This document shows positions 26,186 through 35,476 of a DNA stretch of 50,182 bases, in pieces (the first letter of the stretch is position 1; each line of letters opens with the position of its first letter). A program made the position numbers and the translations under genes. Below the pieces are notes generated by a model. The model had not been told where the DNA came from and did not search any database. It saw only the letters and a program-made list of their open reading frames with translations. Origin of the DNA: Geobacter sp. UBA2189 (GTDB lineage Bacteria; Desulfobacterota; Desulfuromonadia; Geobacterales; Pseudopelobacteraceae); NCBI GenBank assembly GCA_002328035.1, contig DCVL01000045.1:1-50182 (forward strand). Direction: 5' to 3'.

Positions 26186-26197
26186 CCGGAAGGTCAC
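26182..26197. terminator. Short hairpin between the MFS gene and greA
   Basis: GTGACC (26182-26187) and GGTCAC (26192-26197) with a GGAA tetraloop, starting at the MFS stop codon. There is no U tract, so a weak terminator at best. Confidence 0.35.
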
Positions 26198-26205
26198 CCC
26201 TTGGG

Positions 26206-26682
26206 CTATTCATATTTTATATCAATAATTTCATATTCTTTGGTACCTGAAGGCACCTTAACCTTTACAGAATCATCCAGTTTATGGCCGATCAGCGCCT
26301 TCCCCACAGGAGAAGTGCAAGAGATCTTTCCAAGCTTGATATCAGCCTCATCCTCTCCCACAATCTTGTAGGTAATCTCTTCTTCAGAGGCTGTATCATA
26401 AAGGGTTATGGTTGCTCCAAAAACTACCTTATCAGGCTTAAGCCCGGTCAGGTCAACCACATGGGCACGTGCCAGTTTGCCTTGCAGCTCCTGTATTCTT
26501 CCTTCAATAAATCCCTGCCTGTTCTTGGCAGCATCATATTCTGCGTTTTCCGATAAATCACCATGGCTGCGAGCTTCAGCGATATCCTGAATAACCTTTG
26601 GACGCTCTTCACGAATCAGACGTTTGAGCTCCTCCTGCAATGACTCATGGCTCTCTTTGGTAAGTGGTATTGTAGTAGACAT
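26206..26682 (-). CDS. greA: Transcription elongation factor GreA
   Basis: The protein has 158 residues from ATG 26682; a TTG at 26691 sits too close to the ribosome site. N-terminal coiled coil (about 1-75) with the basic patch and tip acidic residues (ARSHGDLSENAEYDAAK), then the FKBP-like C-terminal domain (SPVGKALIGHKLDD). It stimulates cleavage of backtracked RNA by RNA polymerase. The TAG stop of carB lies within its ribosome-binding sequence, so it is the translationally linked last gene of the pyr unit. Confidence 0.95.
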   Translation of the reverse strand: MSTTIPLTKESHESLQEELKRLIREERPKVIQDIAEARSHGDLSENAEYDAAKNRQGFIEGRIQELQGKLARAHVVDLTGLKPDKVVFGATITLYDTASEEEITYKIVGEDEADIKLGKISCTSPVGKALIGHKLDDSVKVKVPSGTKEYEIIDIKYE

Positions 26683-26697
26683 CGTATGCAACAGCTC

Positions 26698-29600
26698 CTA
26701 AAAAAGATAATCCTGAAGAGGCTTGACCCGCAGATCCTGTTCCTTCAGGTTGATGATGGCATCTACCGCAGCATTTGCACCAGCCGCAGTGGTATAGTAA
26801 GCCACACTATGCATCAGCGATTCACGACGGATTGAAAAAGAATCAGCGACAGCCTGTGCACCCTGGGTTGTGTTAATAACAAGTTGAACCTGATTGTTTT
26901 TAAGGGCATCAACTATATGTGGACGACCCTCTTTAACCTTGTTGACCCGCTTTACCGGTATCCCTTTTTCTTCAAGAAAAGAGGCCGTACCAGCGGTAGC
27001 CAGTAGGCCGAAGCCAGCTTTATACAGCTTTTCTGCAGCATTGACAACCAGTTTCTTGTCTTCATCACGCACACTGATAAAGGCATTGCCGCTTTTTGGA
27101 AGTTTTACGTTTGCTCCCATCTGGGATTTGGCAAAGGCTTCTGCAAAAGAATCACCTATCCCCATAACCTCACCTGTTGATTTCATCTCAGGTCCCAAAA
27201 GGGTATCCACACCAGGAAATTTTACAAACGGAAATACGGCCTCTTTAACAGAATAGTATTGGGGGACAATATCGCCTGCTACAGACAGTTCAGCCAAGCT
27301 CTTTCCAGCCATTACCCTTGATGCAATCTTTGCAAGTGGACGACCGGTAGCCTTTGATACAAACGGTACTGTCCGTGAGGCACGCGGATTCACCTCTAGA
27401 ACATAGATAGTATTGTCCCTGATCGCATACTGTACATTCATCAACCCTTTTACATTCAACTCCAGAGCCATTACTTCGGTCTGACGCCTGATCTCGCCTA
27501 TCAACTCCTGTGAGAGTGAATATGGAGGCAACGAGCAGGCAGAGTCGCCTGAATGGATACCGGCTTCCTCAATATGCTCCATAATTCCGCCAATAACCAC
27601 CTGTTGACCATCAGATAGCGCATCCACATCCACCTCAATCGCATTATCCAGAAATTTGTCTATCAGAATAGGGTGCTCAGGTGAGGCCTGTACCGCTGTA
27701 GTCATATACCTCAAGAGATTTTCAACATCGTAAACTATTTCCATTGCCCGACCGCCAAGAACATATGATGGGCGCACTACTACCGGATAACCGATCCGGT
27801 TGGCAACAATTTCTGCCTCTTCAAAGGAACGTGCCGTGCCGTTTGCAGGCTGGAGGAGATTAAGCTTATGCAGCATCTCCTGGAACCGCTCCCTGTCCTC
27901 CGCGCGATCTATCGCATCCGGGCTGGTTCCTATGATCGGCACCCCGGCCTTTTCGAGAGCAACCGCAAGCTTAAGCGGAGTCTGTCCCCCGAACTGAACT
28001 ATCACACCGTAGGGTTTTTCCTTTGCCACTATCTCAAGCACGTCTTCCAGTGTAAGAGGCTCAAAATAGAGTCTGTCCGATGTATCATAGTCAGTAGAAA
28101 CCGTCTCAGGGTTGCAGTTGACCATAATGGTCTCATAGCCATCCTCAGCCAGTGCAAAGACTCCATGCACACAGCAGTAATCAAACTCTATACCCTGGCC
28201 GATACGGTTAGGTCCGCCTCCCAGGATGACGACCTTCCTGCGGTCAGTCACTTCAGCTTCACACTCCCGTTCATATGTGGAATAGAGGTAAGGTGTGTAT
28301 GCAACAAACTCTGCAGCGCATGTATCAACCCGCTTGTACACCGGCCGGATATTCTGTTTCCATCGAAGTTCACGCACAGCATCTTCAGTGGTTTTCCAGA
28401 GCTTCGACAGCATCTTGTCCGAAAAACCGTATTGCTTGGCCTCAAACAGTTGTTCAACAGTGATACTGGACAGATCAAATTCCTTAAGCTCATCTTCCTT
28501 CTCAATGATCTGACGGATATTATTGACAAACCATGGATCAAAGGCCGTGTGGCGATATATCTCATCAACTGTCATTCCGCTGCGTATCGCATCACCCAAG
28601 TACCAGACACGCTCGGCATTTGGCACATTCAGCTTTTCAATCAGAAGTTGCTGTTCTTTTTCAGTCAGGGCGCGCCTGGTCTCATCCGACAGGTTAAAAA
28701 GCTTTGAATCCATACCGCTTACGCCTGTTTCAAGAGAACGCAACGCCTTTTGGAAGGACTCTTTGAAGGTGCGCCCGATAGCCATTACCTCACCAACTGA
28801 CTTCATTTGAGTAGTAAGTGTGGCATCTGCGGCCGGAAATTTTTCAAAGGTAAAACGTGGAATCTTGGTGACCACATAATCAATTGATGGTTCAAAACAG
28901 GCAGGTGTCTCACGGGTAATATCGTTTCGAATCTCGTCCAGGGTATAACCAACCGCAAGCTTTGCAGCGATCTTTGCAATAGGAAAACCGGTAGCCTTCG
29001 AAGCCAAGGCCGAAGAACGGGAAACACGCGGGTTCATCTCAATCACGACCAGACGGCCATCACGCGGATTAATGCCAAACTGGATATTTGAGCCTCCTGT
29101 ATCAACACCTATCTCGCGGATGATTGCAAGCGATGCATCACGCAGGATCTGATATTCCTTGTCGGTCAATGTCTGTGCCGGTGCGACCGTTATTGAATCG
29201 CCGGTATGAACCCCCATTGGGTCAAAGTTTTCAATGGAGCAGATGATCACCACGTTGTCAGCAGTATCACGCATCACCTCCAGCTCATACTCCTTCCAGC
29301 CAATCACCGACTCCTCAACCAGGATCTCGTCGGTTGGCGAGGCATCAATCCCCACCATGGCCATCCGCTCATACTCCTCCATATTATAGGCAATACCGCC
29401 ACCAGTGCCGCCTAGGGTAAAGGAAGGGCGGATAATGGCCGGAAAACCAATGGTCTTGATAACTTCCATAGCCTCCTGACGGTTGTGGGCAAGGCCGGAC
29501 TCAGGAACAGCAAGCCCTATCTTTTCCATCGCCTGCTTAAAGAGGGTGCGATCCTCAGCCTTTTTAATGGCAGGCAGTTTGGCGCCTATAAGTTCAACAT

Positions 29601-29934
29601 TAAACTTATCCAGGATTCCCATCTCCGCAACACTCACCGCAGTGTTGAGAGCAGTCTGTCCTCCCAGAGTCGGCAACACCGCATCAGGCCGTTCCCTTTC
29701 AATGATCTTTGCCAAAATCTCCGGCGTAACCGGCTCAATATAGGTGCGGTCGGCAAAATCCGGATCAGTCATAATAGTGGCTGGATTGCTATTAAGCAGA
29801 ATTACCTCGTACCCCTCTTCCTTTAACGCCTTGCAGGCCTGGGTACCGGAATAGTCAAACTCACAGGCCTGGCCGATAACGATTGGTCCAGCCCCGATGA
29901 TCAGGATTTTTTTGATGTCTGTTCTTTTTGGCAT
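26698..29934 (-). CDS. carB: Carbamoyl-phosphate synthase large subunit
   Basis: The protein has 1078 residues, full length. Two homologous ATP-grasp halves are seen: the first has GAGPIVIGQACEFDYSG at the N-terminus, the second GGGPNRIGQGIEFDYCC near residue 560. Both have the ADRT/AEDR metal and nucleotide segments. The C-terminal ~140 residues form the MGS-like allosteric domain. It makes carbamoyl phosphate from bicarbonate, ATP and ammonia channelled from CarA. AAGGAG lies before ATG 29934. It is separated from carA by five unrelated genes and about 4.4 kb, which is unusual. Confidence 0.97.
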   Translation of the reverse strand: MPKRTDIKKILIIGAGPIVIGQACEFDYSGTQACKALKEEGYEVILLNSNPATIMTDPDFADRTYIEPVTPEILAKIIERERPDAVLPTLGGQTALNTAVSVAEMGILDKFNVELIGAKLPAIKKAEDRTLFKQAMEKIGLAVPESGLAHNRQEAMEVIKTIGFPAIIRPSFTLGGTGGGIAYNMEEYERMAMVGIDASPTDEILVEESVIGWKEYELEVMRDTADNVVIICSIENFDPMGVHTGDSITVAPAQTLTDKEYQILRDASLAIIREIGVDTGGSNIQFGINPRDGRLVVIEMNPRVSRSSALASKATGFPIAKIAAKLAVGYTLDEIRNDITRETPACFEPSIDYVVTKIPRFTFEKFPAADATLTTQMKSVGEVMAIGRTFKESFQKALRSLETGVSGMDSKLFNLSDETRRALTEKEQQLLIEKLNVPNAERVWYLGDAIRSGMTVDEIYRHTAFDPWFVNNIRQIIEKEDELKEFDLSSITVEQLFEAKQYGFSDKMLSKLWKTTEDAVRELRWKQNIRPVYKRVDTCAAEFVAYTPYLYSTYERECEAEVTDRRKVVILGGGPNRIGQGIEFDYCCVHGVFALAEDGYETIMVNCNPETVSTDYDTSDRLYFEPLTLEDVLEIVAKEKPYGVIVQFGGQTPLKLAVALEKAGVPIIGTSPDAIDRAEDRERFQEMLHKLNLLQPANGTARSFEEAEIVANRIGYPVVVRPSYVLGGRAMEIVYDVENLLRYMTTAVQASPEHPILIDKFLDNAIEVDVDALSDGQQVVIGGIMEHIEEAGIHSGDSACSLPPYSLSQELIGEIRRQTEVMALELNVKGLMNVQYAIRDNTIYVLEVNPRASRTVPFVSKATGRPLAKIASRVMAGKSLAELSVAGDIVPQYYSVKEAVFPFVKFPGVDTLLGPEMKSTGEVMGIGDSFAEAFAKSQMGANVKLPKSGNAFISVRDEDKKLVVNAAEKLYKAGFGLLATAGTASFLEEKGIPVKRVNKVKEGRPHIVDALKNNQVQLVINTTQGAQAVADSFSIRRESLMHSVAYYTTAAGANAAVDAIINLKEQDLRVKPLQDYLF

Positions 29935-30013
29935 TAGTGTTACAACTCCTTGTCGTTGCTTAAATAAATCAAAAAGACTGTTTGGTGTAGAAAGTAAAGA
30001 GTTCTGAGGATGT

Positions 30014-30031
30014 AAAACAATTGGTTGTTTT
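30014..30031 (-). terminator. Possible terminator after the IPT/TIG protein gene
   Basis: AAAACAA (30014-30020) and TTGTTTT (30025-30031) form a 7-bp stem with a TTGG loop between the IPT gene stop (30088) and the carB start (29934). The stem itself supplies the T-rich side; AT-rich and weak. Confidence 0.35.
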
Positions 30032-30087
30032 TATACTGCCCCCAAAACTCTCCACAAATTTTGTTGCCTTTTGTAGTTACGTCACTC

Positions 30088-32166
30088 CTAAAATGGCGAA
30101 GTCCCGTAAGGGCCAGTTACAAATAGTGAGGCTATGTATTGAATATTTCCAAATGCGTCACCCCACCATCTCACGCGAGCCCGTGCACTGCTTGTTCCAA
30201 TGCCGTTTTCGGCCAGGTATGCTCCTACAGTGCCACGGCTTCTGGAATCAATAGAAACAACCACTTTTTCTAGTTTCCAGCCGTTTTTAAGGGTTGTGCG
30301 CGGGAAGTAGTCATCATAGCCGCTCTTGCCAAAGTATATATATTGAGACGTGTTGTGGCCAGCATATACACCAATGAAATCTACGTTAGGGTTACACCAC
30401 AAACCATAGAAACAACCATCGCCATTTCCACCAGAGGCCGTCATGGATGTCAGAGTCTCTCCAAACTGGATATCGGTGTTGAAAGGGGCGCCACATGGAG
30501 CCAGCACCTCATGCAGATAGGTGGGGATGTAGGTGAACGTCAGAGCGGTCTTACTTATCTTCTGTCCGCTGGTTACCTTGATTTGGCAGGGGGTATTTAC
30601 CGAGATACCGCCGATCTTGGGGACCGTCACATATATTGTGCCTGAGCTTGCCTGGCTGGCGACAGCCTGGTAGCTACGTCCTGCAATCGTGAAAGTGACG
30701 GACGGTTTTCCTTCAAAGCCATAACCAGAGATGACAATAGGGCAATCCATTGCAGCCTCGCGGACATTCACGCTGCTGATGTCCATTTCATTTCCCTTGA
30801 GCGTAAGCCTGGCTTCCTGACTGGCGAACTGTATGTTATTGACAACGCGGGTTATATGGACCCTTGCGTCAAAGGCATAGCGGGAGCTGTAAGCCGGTAT
30901 GGTAAAGCGGACAGCCGATGTTGAAACAAAGCTTGAAGGGATGATCCGATCCTGCCCGTCGTTCATGACAATATGCACTTTATCCGTATTCAGAAACTGG
31001 CCGCCACTTATGGTGACTTGCTGTCCCGGCAATCCGGGGGCTGGTTGAATGCTGTTAATGATCGGTACAGCAACCGCTTGATACTGAAATGGGATTGTAT
31101 TGCTGGCATTGCCATCAGATGATTTGACGGAAACAGTGCCGTTATAAGAATTTGTTGCCTCCCCGGCTGGCGGCGCGGGCATGCGTGTTAACATTTCCTG
31201 CAAACCGTTTGGCAGTTGGGTGATTAATTCGACCGGAGCAGTCAGCGTCAACGGAGGAATGGTAGTAACATATACCGGCCGACTGGGGTCGTTGGTGGAT
31301 ACGTATTTTACATAGCTGTTACGGACAATAAAGTCAGCCTGGTATAAGCTGTTTTGTGCCTTGAAATTCTTGCCTCTGAGAATGACCCGTTCACCTGGTG
31401 ACGCCTTGGCCGGTACAGCTTCTGTAAGGGTCGGGAAATCTCTTGATAGTCCAATGATTTTTGCATTGGTCAGAGCAGAAGGCCCTGAAACTACAGTGGG
31501 CTTAAGCTGATCGACCGGTTTTATAACAGTTGCTGCAGTAGTTGGCGCAGGCACTGCTGCAGGCACGTTTTTTAGGGCAGCTGCATATTGTTTGTCGGCC
31601 TGACTCTTGTAGGCAGCAATCCGCTGGGTAGCCGGCTGCTTGAGTTCATCAAGTGTTCGGGATACTTTTGTCCGATGAGCGGCAATCGCGGCAGCCTTAT
31701 CTGCAACAGGTGCTTTACGTGCATTCAGTATCTGGGAGAGCCGAGAAAGTTGCGCCGGATCAATATTCGGAAAACGGATGGAAACTGTTCCATTTACTGC
31801 CATGCGAGAGGCATTGGGAGGGTATACGACCACGACCTTCCACAGCATTCCTTGTGCAACGTCTCCTGCAGTTGCGTTATAGGTCAGTCTGGCCGGCGAT
31901 TTGGCAGGGTTGATTGCCGCAACAAAACGGCCGTTCGAGTCAGCAAGGCCTACCGAAAGAGGCATCCCCCCCTGCCACTGCACTTCAGCCTGTACTGCCC
32001 CGGCCTTTGTGAGAGGAAATCCAAATGATGTCTGTTCACCTGGCAGCATACTCAGTGATTGCGGGTAGGCTGGCACTTTCAAGGGCTGGGCGAGCTCAGC
32101 ATAGAGTTGTGTGGAACATAAAAACGTTAAACAGACGCAGATCGTAAGCCAGAGTTTCATACGCAT
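30088..32166 (-). CDS. Large secreted IPT/TIG-domain protein of unknown function
   Basis: The protein has 692 residues, preceded by AGGAGG. Signal peptide at 1-23 (LWLTICVCLTFLCSTQLYA). A beta-rich N-terminal domain (about 25-150) is followed by an alanine/lysine-rich helical stretch (about 165-205), then two or three IPT/TIG immunoglobulin-like repeats (about 235-330, 365-455, 460-560; GLPGQQVTISGGQF and DCPIVISGYGF are typical). A C-terminal ~130-residue domain with four cysteines (APCGAPF, GDGCFYGLWC) is unrecognised. It is probably periplasmic or surface-located. It lies inside the pyrimidine cluster with no obvious metabolic link. Confidence 0.75.
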   Translation of the reverse strand: MRMKLWLTICVCLTFLCSTQLYAELAQPLKVPAYPQSLSMLPGEQTSFGFPLTKAGAVQAEVQWQGGMPLSVGLADSNGRFVAAINPAKSPARLTYNATAGDVAQGMLWKVVVVYPPNASRMAVNGTVSIRFPNIDPAQLSRLSQILNARKAPVADKAAAIAAHRTKVSRTLDELKQPATQRIAAYKSQADKQYAAALKNVPAAVPAPTTAATVIKPVDQLKPTVVSGPSALTNAKIIGLSRDFPTLTEAVPAKASPGERVILRGKNFKAQNSLYQADFIVRNSYVKYVSTNDPSRPVYVTTIPPLTLTAPVELITQLPNGLQEMLTRMPAPPAGEATNSYNGTVSVKSSDGNASNTIPFQYQAVAVPIINSIQPAPGLPGQQVTISGGQFLNTDKVHIVMNDGQDRIIPSSFVSTSAVRFTIPAYSSRYAFDARVHITRVVNNIQFASQEARLTLKGNEMDISSVNVREAAMDCPIVISGYGFEGKPSVTFTIAGRSYQAVASQASSGTIYVTVPKIGGISVNTPCQIKVTSGQKISKTALTFTYIPTYLHEVLAPCGAPFNTDIQFGETLTSMTASGGNGDGCFYGLWCNPNVDFIGVYAGHNTSQYIYFGKSGYDDYFPRTTLKNGWKLEKVVVSIDSRSRGTVGAYLAENGIGTSSARARVRWWGDAFGNIQYIASLFVTGPYGTSPF

Positions 32167-32348
32167 AGAGTTACCTCCTGTTTTATAAAGCTTTTATTAT
32201 GCTTCTGTGTAGTCAGTTTTAACGTTTACGAGATAACCGGCTGGCGATGCCGGAGCGATGCTGTTTGACTAACCTGCCAACTGACGACTGAGACATAGGT
32301 GAAATTCAGCGCACAGTAAGCCAGTCCGAGTTGTTTGAGCCGTTAGGG

Positions 32349-32828
32349 TTATATTAGCTTTTGGGCAATGATTTCATAATATTCTGGTGAGCCTACAAGC
32401 TTTTCAAACTCTACTTCAATTAACTCTCTGTCGATGGTTTCGAGTCTTCGTGCGATGACTGCACGAACAAAAGCACGGTCGTCCCCGAATTTTTCAATAG
32501 ACCAGCTAACTCCACCAGCATTGGGACAGCCCGGCCAATTTGCAAGCCACCTGTCTGAACCATTTTTTGCCCCATTTCTGCCTGGATATTTCGGTTGATA
32601 TTGGACGCCAACAACACCAGATGAATTTCGTTTAGTTTTGACATCCTTTAAGGTGCTAGGAGCAGGTAAGGTCGGTAAAATGGATTCAACCCAGTCATTG
32701 CCAGCGGCGGCAGCAGCTTCCCAACTGCCATGCTGCTTTAAGGTAAAATTTGCTGAAATGATTTCGCCATTGCGCTGAATTCGCCCCATGTAGCACTTCT
32801 CTTGCGCATTTTTGGTGAGATACCTCAT
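32349..32828 (-). CDS. AP2-like DNA-binding domain protein (accessory)
   Basis: The protein has 159 residues. A consensus AAGGAGG lies just before ATG 32828. The central part (about 65-120) has the pattern SSGVVGVQY...RWLANW...WSIEKFGDDRAFVRAVIARR. That is the strand-strand-strand-helix outline of AP2 domains found in phage and homing-endonuclease proteins. The C-terminus is helical and acidic. Role unknown; mobile-element ancestry is plausible. Its first 134 bases overlap the preceding antitoxin-like frame. Confidence 0.55.
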   Translation of the reverse strand: MRYLTKNAQEKCYMGRIQRNGEIISANFTLKQHGSWEAAAAAGNDWVESILPTLPAPSTLKDVKTKRNSSGVVGVQYQPKYPGRNGAKNGSDRWLANWPGCPNAGGVSWSIEKFGDDRAFVRAVIARRLETIDRELIEVEFEKLVGSPEYYEIIAQKLI

Positions 32829-33060
32829 TTACACCTCCTTGGGAGACCCTAACCAATGGTTCATGCACACGCTCTTCAAAAGCTGTCAGATCTTCGGCAT
32901 CCTCAACCAAGGCTTGCCGGACAGCAGCATTGACAATACCCGATAAGCTGCGGGATGTTTCAGGTTTCTCAAAACCACCTTCAAAAAATGAGACAACATC
33001 AATTGTGTCAAAGTCATCCGGCACAGATATCTCATCGATCATAAAACCTGTCCGTTCCAT
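32695..33060 (-). CDS. Antitoxin-like protein, probably a truncated remnant
   Basis: The protein has 121 residues from ATG 33060, with AGGTGA 8 bases upstream. Residues about 30-70 (SRSLSGIVNAAVRQALVEDAEDL in outline, followed by EERVHEPLV) resemble the helical dimerisation and toxin-wrapping segment of ribbon-helix-helix/RelB-type antitoxins. After EPLV the frame continues for 43 low-information residues that overlap the AP2-like gene and its ribosome site, so the original C-terminus was probably replaced. No toxin gene is adjacent. Family call tentative. Confidence 0.38.
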   Translation of the reverse strand: MERTGFMIDEISVPDDFDTIDVVSFFEGGFEKPETSRSLSGIVNAAVRQALVEDAEDLTAFEERVHEPLVRVSQGGVNEVSHQKCAREVLHGANSAQWRNHFSKFYLKAAWQLGSCCRRWQ

Positions 33061-33067
33061 ATAATTA

Positions 33068-33397
33068 TCACCTGAAAATAAAGTACACCGCTCCGGCCAG
33101 ACAACAGCCAGCCCAGAGATAATCAAGCTTCAGCGGCACCCCCATGTAGAAAACTGCAAACGGAATGAATACCGAAAGCGTAATTACTTCCTGTGTAATC
33201 TTCAGCTGGGCCAGGCTGAAGGAGCCGTGATAGCCGATCCGGTTGGCTGGCACCTGTACCAGATATTCAAAAAATGCGATGCCCCACGAAACAAGCACCG
33301 CAATCATCCAGTGCCGGTTGCTCAGGTTCTTTAAGTGGGCGTACCAGGCAAAGGTCATGAAGATATTGGAGATAACCAGCAAGAAAACGGTTCTCAT
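33068..33397 (-). CDS. DMT-family small membrane protein (DUF486)
   Basis: The protein has 109 residues with four membrane helices. The N-terminus MRTVFLLVISNIFMTFAWY and the central VPANRIGYHG motif are signatures of DUF486, a short relative of the drug/metabolite transporter superfamily that probably dimerises. Substrate unknown. Its start overlaps the stop of the radical SAM gene (ATGA), so the two are translationally coupled. Confidence 0.85.
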   Translation of the reverse strand: MRTVFLLVISNIFMTFAWYAHLKNLSNRHWMIAVLVSWGIAFFEYLVQVPANRIGYHGSFSLAQLKITQEVITLSVFIPFAVFYMGVPLKLDYLWAGCCLAGAVYFIFR

Positions 33398-34320
33398 ACC
33401 GCCCCACGCTCCTGATCCAGCTCCTGCACCCAGCCGTTTTCCAGAGTAGCTTCCTCAAGTGCCTCAACTGCCGCATCGTACTCATCATGGGTAAGCCCAC
33501 GGTTGATGCCGGACAATGCAGTTGCAAGATGGGCAGGAAAGTACTGGCTCATCAGGGCGATATGAGTATCAATTCCCAGATGCTCAGCAATCCAGGGCAG
33601 GGTTTCAGCAGAACCTGCCCTACCCTGCGGCAACACCAGATGTCTGATGATGAGGCCTTTCAGAGCAATACCATCTTCATCAACCTGTAAATGACCAACC
33701 TGCCGCAGCATCTCCTGTAAGGCAGAGCGGTTAAACTCACGGTAGCCTGGCGCAGCGGACAGTTCAACTGCCTGGGCATCATCGCTGTACTTCATATCAG
33801 GCAGATATACTGAAACCACACCATCCAGCAGCTGTAACGCATCCAGCGTTTCATAACCGCTTGTATTCCAGACTATCGGCAGGTTAAATCCCTGCGGGAT
33901 AGCCAGCCAGAGCGCTGCAAGAATCTGTGGCAACCAATGGGTGGGGGTCACCAGATTTATATTGTGAGCGCCTCGTTTCTGAAGCTGCAGCATTTTTCTG
34001 GCAAGTTCAGCCGTGCTGATGGTCTCGCCATTGTTCTGCTGGCTAATCGGGAAATTCTGGCAGAAAACACAGCACAGGGTACAACCGGTGAAAAAGATCG
34101 TGCCAGACCCATTGTTGCCGCTGATCGGAGGCTCTTCCCCTCGGTGCAGATTGGCTGAGGCTATGCGTGGTTTAAGACCGCTACGGCATCTGCCCTGTTC
34201 TCCCTTTATACGATTGACACCACAGCGATGAGGACAAAGATCGCAGGCTGCAAGACGGCGATATCCTTCGCTTATGCGATTCAGCAGTTCGCCTGATTGA
34301 TAAAGAGCATGGTACTGCAT
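33394..34320 (-). CDS. Radical SAM protein, pyruvate formate-lyase activase-like
   Basis: The protein has 308 residues. An N-terminal cysteine cluster (C26, C29, C33, C45; CDLCPHRCGV) is followed by the radical SAM CX3CX2C site C80/C84/C87 (FTGCTLCCVFCQNF). This matches the PflA-like YgkA/Geobacter-type activating-enzyme group, cytosolic proteins with an extra cluster-binding segment. The glycyl-radical or other target is not in the window. It follows carA by 8 bp, so it is transcribed with the pyrimidine operon, and it is coupled to the DUF486 gene. Confidence 0.85.
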   Translation of the reverse strand: MQYHALYQSGELLNRISEGYRRLAACDLCPHRCGVNRIKGEQGRCRSGLKPRIASANLHRGEEPPISGNNGSGTIFFTGCTLCCVFCQNFPISQQNNGETISTAELARKMLQLQKRGAHNINLVTPTHWLPQILAALWLAIPQGFNLPIVWNTSGYETLDALQLLDGVVSVYLPDMKYSDDAQAVELSAAPGYREFNRSALQEMLRQVGHLQVDEDGIALKGLIIRHLVLPQGRAGSAETLPWIAEHLGIDTHIALMSQYFPAHLATALSGINRGLTHDEYDAAVEALEEATLENGWVQELDQERGAV

Positions 34321-34328
34321 TGTGTGTT

Positions 34329-35450
34329 CTACTTGGACTTTCTCATCATTTCTACAAACCTGCCAAACAGATAGTGAGAATCATGCGGTCCAGGTGAGGC
34401 CTCAGGATGGTGTTGCACCGAAAAGATCGGCAGCTTGCAGTGGCTGATCCCCTCAACGGTCTGGTCATTTAGGTTTTCATGTCCAAGACAGGCAGCATCG
34501 CCAAGAGAATCAAGGTCAACCGCAAAACCGTGGTTCTGTGAAGTAATCTCCACCTTGCGAGTTGACATATCCATAACCGGCAGATTTGAACCATGGTTGC
34601 CAAAGGGGAGCTTGACGGTTTTTCCACCTAAAGCCAGGCCAAGAAGCTGGTGTCCCAGACAGATCCCGAAGACCGGTTTTTTGCCTACAAACTTGCGAAT
34701 CTCCCCCTGCACAGCCAGAAGAGGTTCAGGATCACCAGGGCCATTTGAGAGGAAGATCCCGTCCGGATTCATTGAAAGAGCCTCTTCAGCAGGAAAAGAT
34801 GCCGGAACTATTGTCAAGTCACAACCAGCGTCAACCAGACAGCGCAGGATGTTGTATTTGACGCCAAAGTCATAAACTACAACCTTGTATTTAAGAGATT
34901 CCGGCTCAACATTTTTATACCCTTCCCCCAGGCTCCAAAGCCCTTCTATCCATTTGTAAGGTTTGTCGCAGGAAACACCGGAAGCAAGATCAAGGCCTGT
35001 CATACTTGGAATGGCAGATGCTTTTGCCAAAAGGGAAGCATGATCAAAATCAACGGTTGAGATAATCCCGTTCTGCGCTCCATGATCCCTTAGATGACGT
35101 GTCAGGGCACGGGTATCCAGTCCATGAATCCCTACAACAGAGTTTTCCTTAAGATATGAATCAAGAGTCATCGTTGAGCGGAAGTTGGATGGAAAATCAA
35201 GATATTCCCGCACGATAAAACCGGACAGAAAAAGCCCCCGGCTCTCTATATCCTCCGGGTTTATTCCGGTATTGCCTATCTGAGGATAGGTCATGGTTAC
35301 CATCTGTCCCTTATAGGAAGGGTCGGTCAAAACTTCCTGATATCCGGTCATGGCGGTGTTAAATACCACCTCGCCTGTTACTTCGCCGACTGAGCCAAAT
35401 GATTTCCCTTCAAAGATGCGTCCGTCAGCGAGCGCAAGAATAGCTTTCAT
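34329..35450 (-). CDS. carA: Carbamoyl-phosphate synthase small subunit
   Basis: The protein has 373 residues. The N-terminal CPSase_sm domain (NTAMTGYQEVLTDPSYKGQ) precedes a class I glutamine amidotransferase domain with nucleophile C264 (FGICLGHQ) and the H348/E350 pair (QHHPEASPGP). It hydrolyses glutamine and delivers ammonia to CarB. It lies 26 bp after pyrC in the pyr operon. All catalytic residues are present. Confidence 0.97.
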   Translation of the reverse strand: MKAILALADGRIFEGKSFGSVGEVTGEVVFNTAMTGYQEVLTDPSYKGQMVTMTYPQIGNTGINPEDIESRGLFLSGFIVREYLDFPSNFRSTMTLDSYLKENSVVGIHGLDTRALTRHLRDHGAQNGIISTVDFDHASLLAKASAIPSMTGLDLASGVSCDKPYKWIEGLWSLGEGYKNVEPESLKYKVVVYDFGVKYNILRCLVDAGCDLTIVPASFPAEEALSMNPDGIFLSNGPGDPEPLLAVQGEIRKFVGKKPVFGICLGHQLLGLALGGKTVKLPFGNHGSNLPVMDMSTRKVEITSQNHGFAVDLDSLGDAACLGHENLNDQTVEGISHCKLPIFSVQHHPEASPGPHDSHYLFGRFVEMMRKSK

Positions 35451-35476
35451 GCTTGTTTATTCTCCTGATATCTGTT

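Noticed and set aside
27868..28707. 279-residue open frame on the plus strand
   Set aside because: Lies antisense inside carB, which has full-length, motif-complete coding; the antisense frame has no ribosome site or recognisable family.
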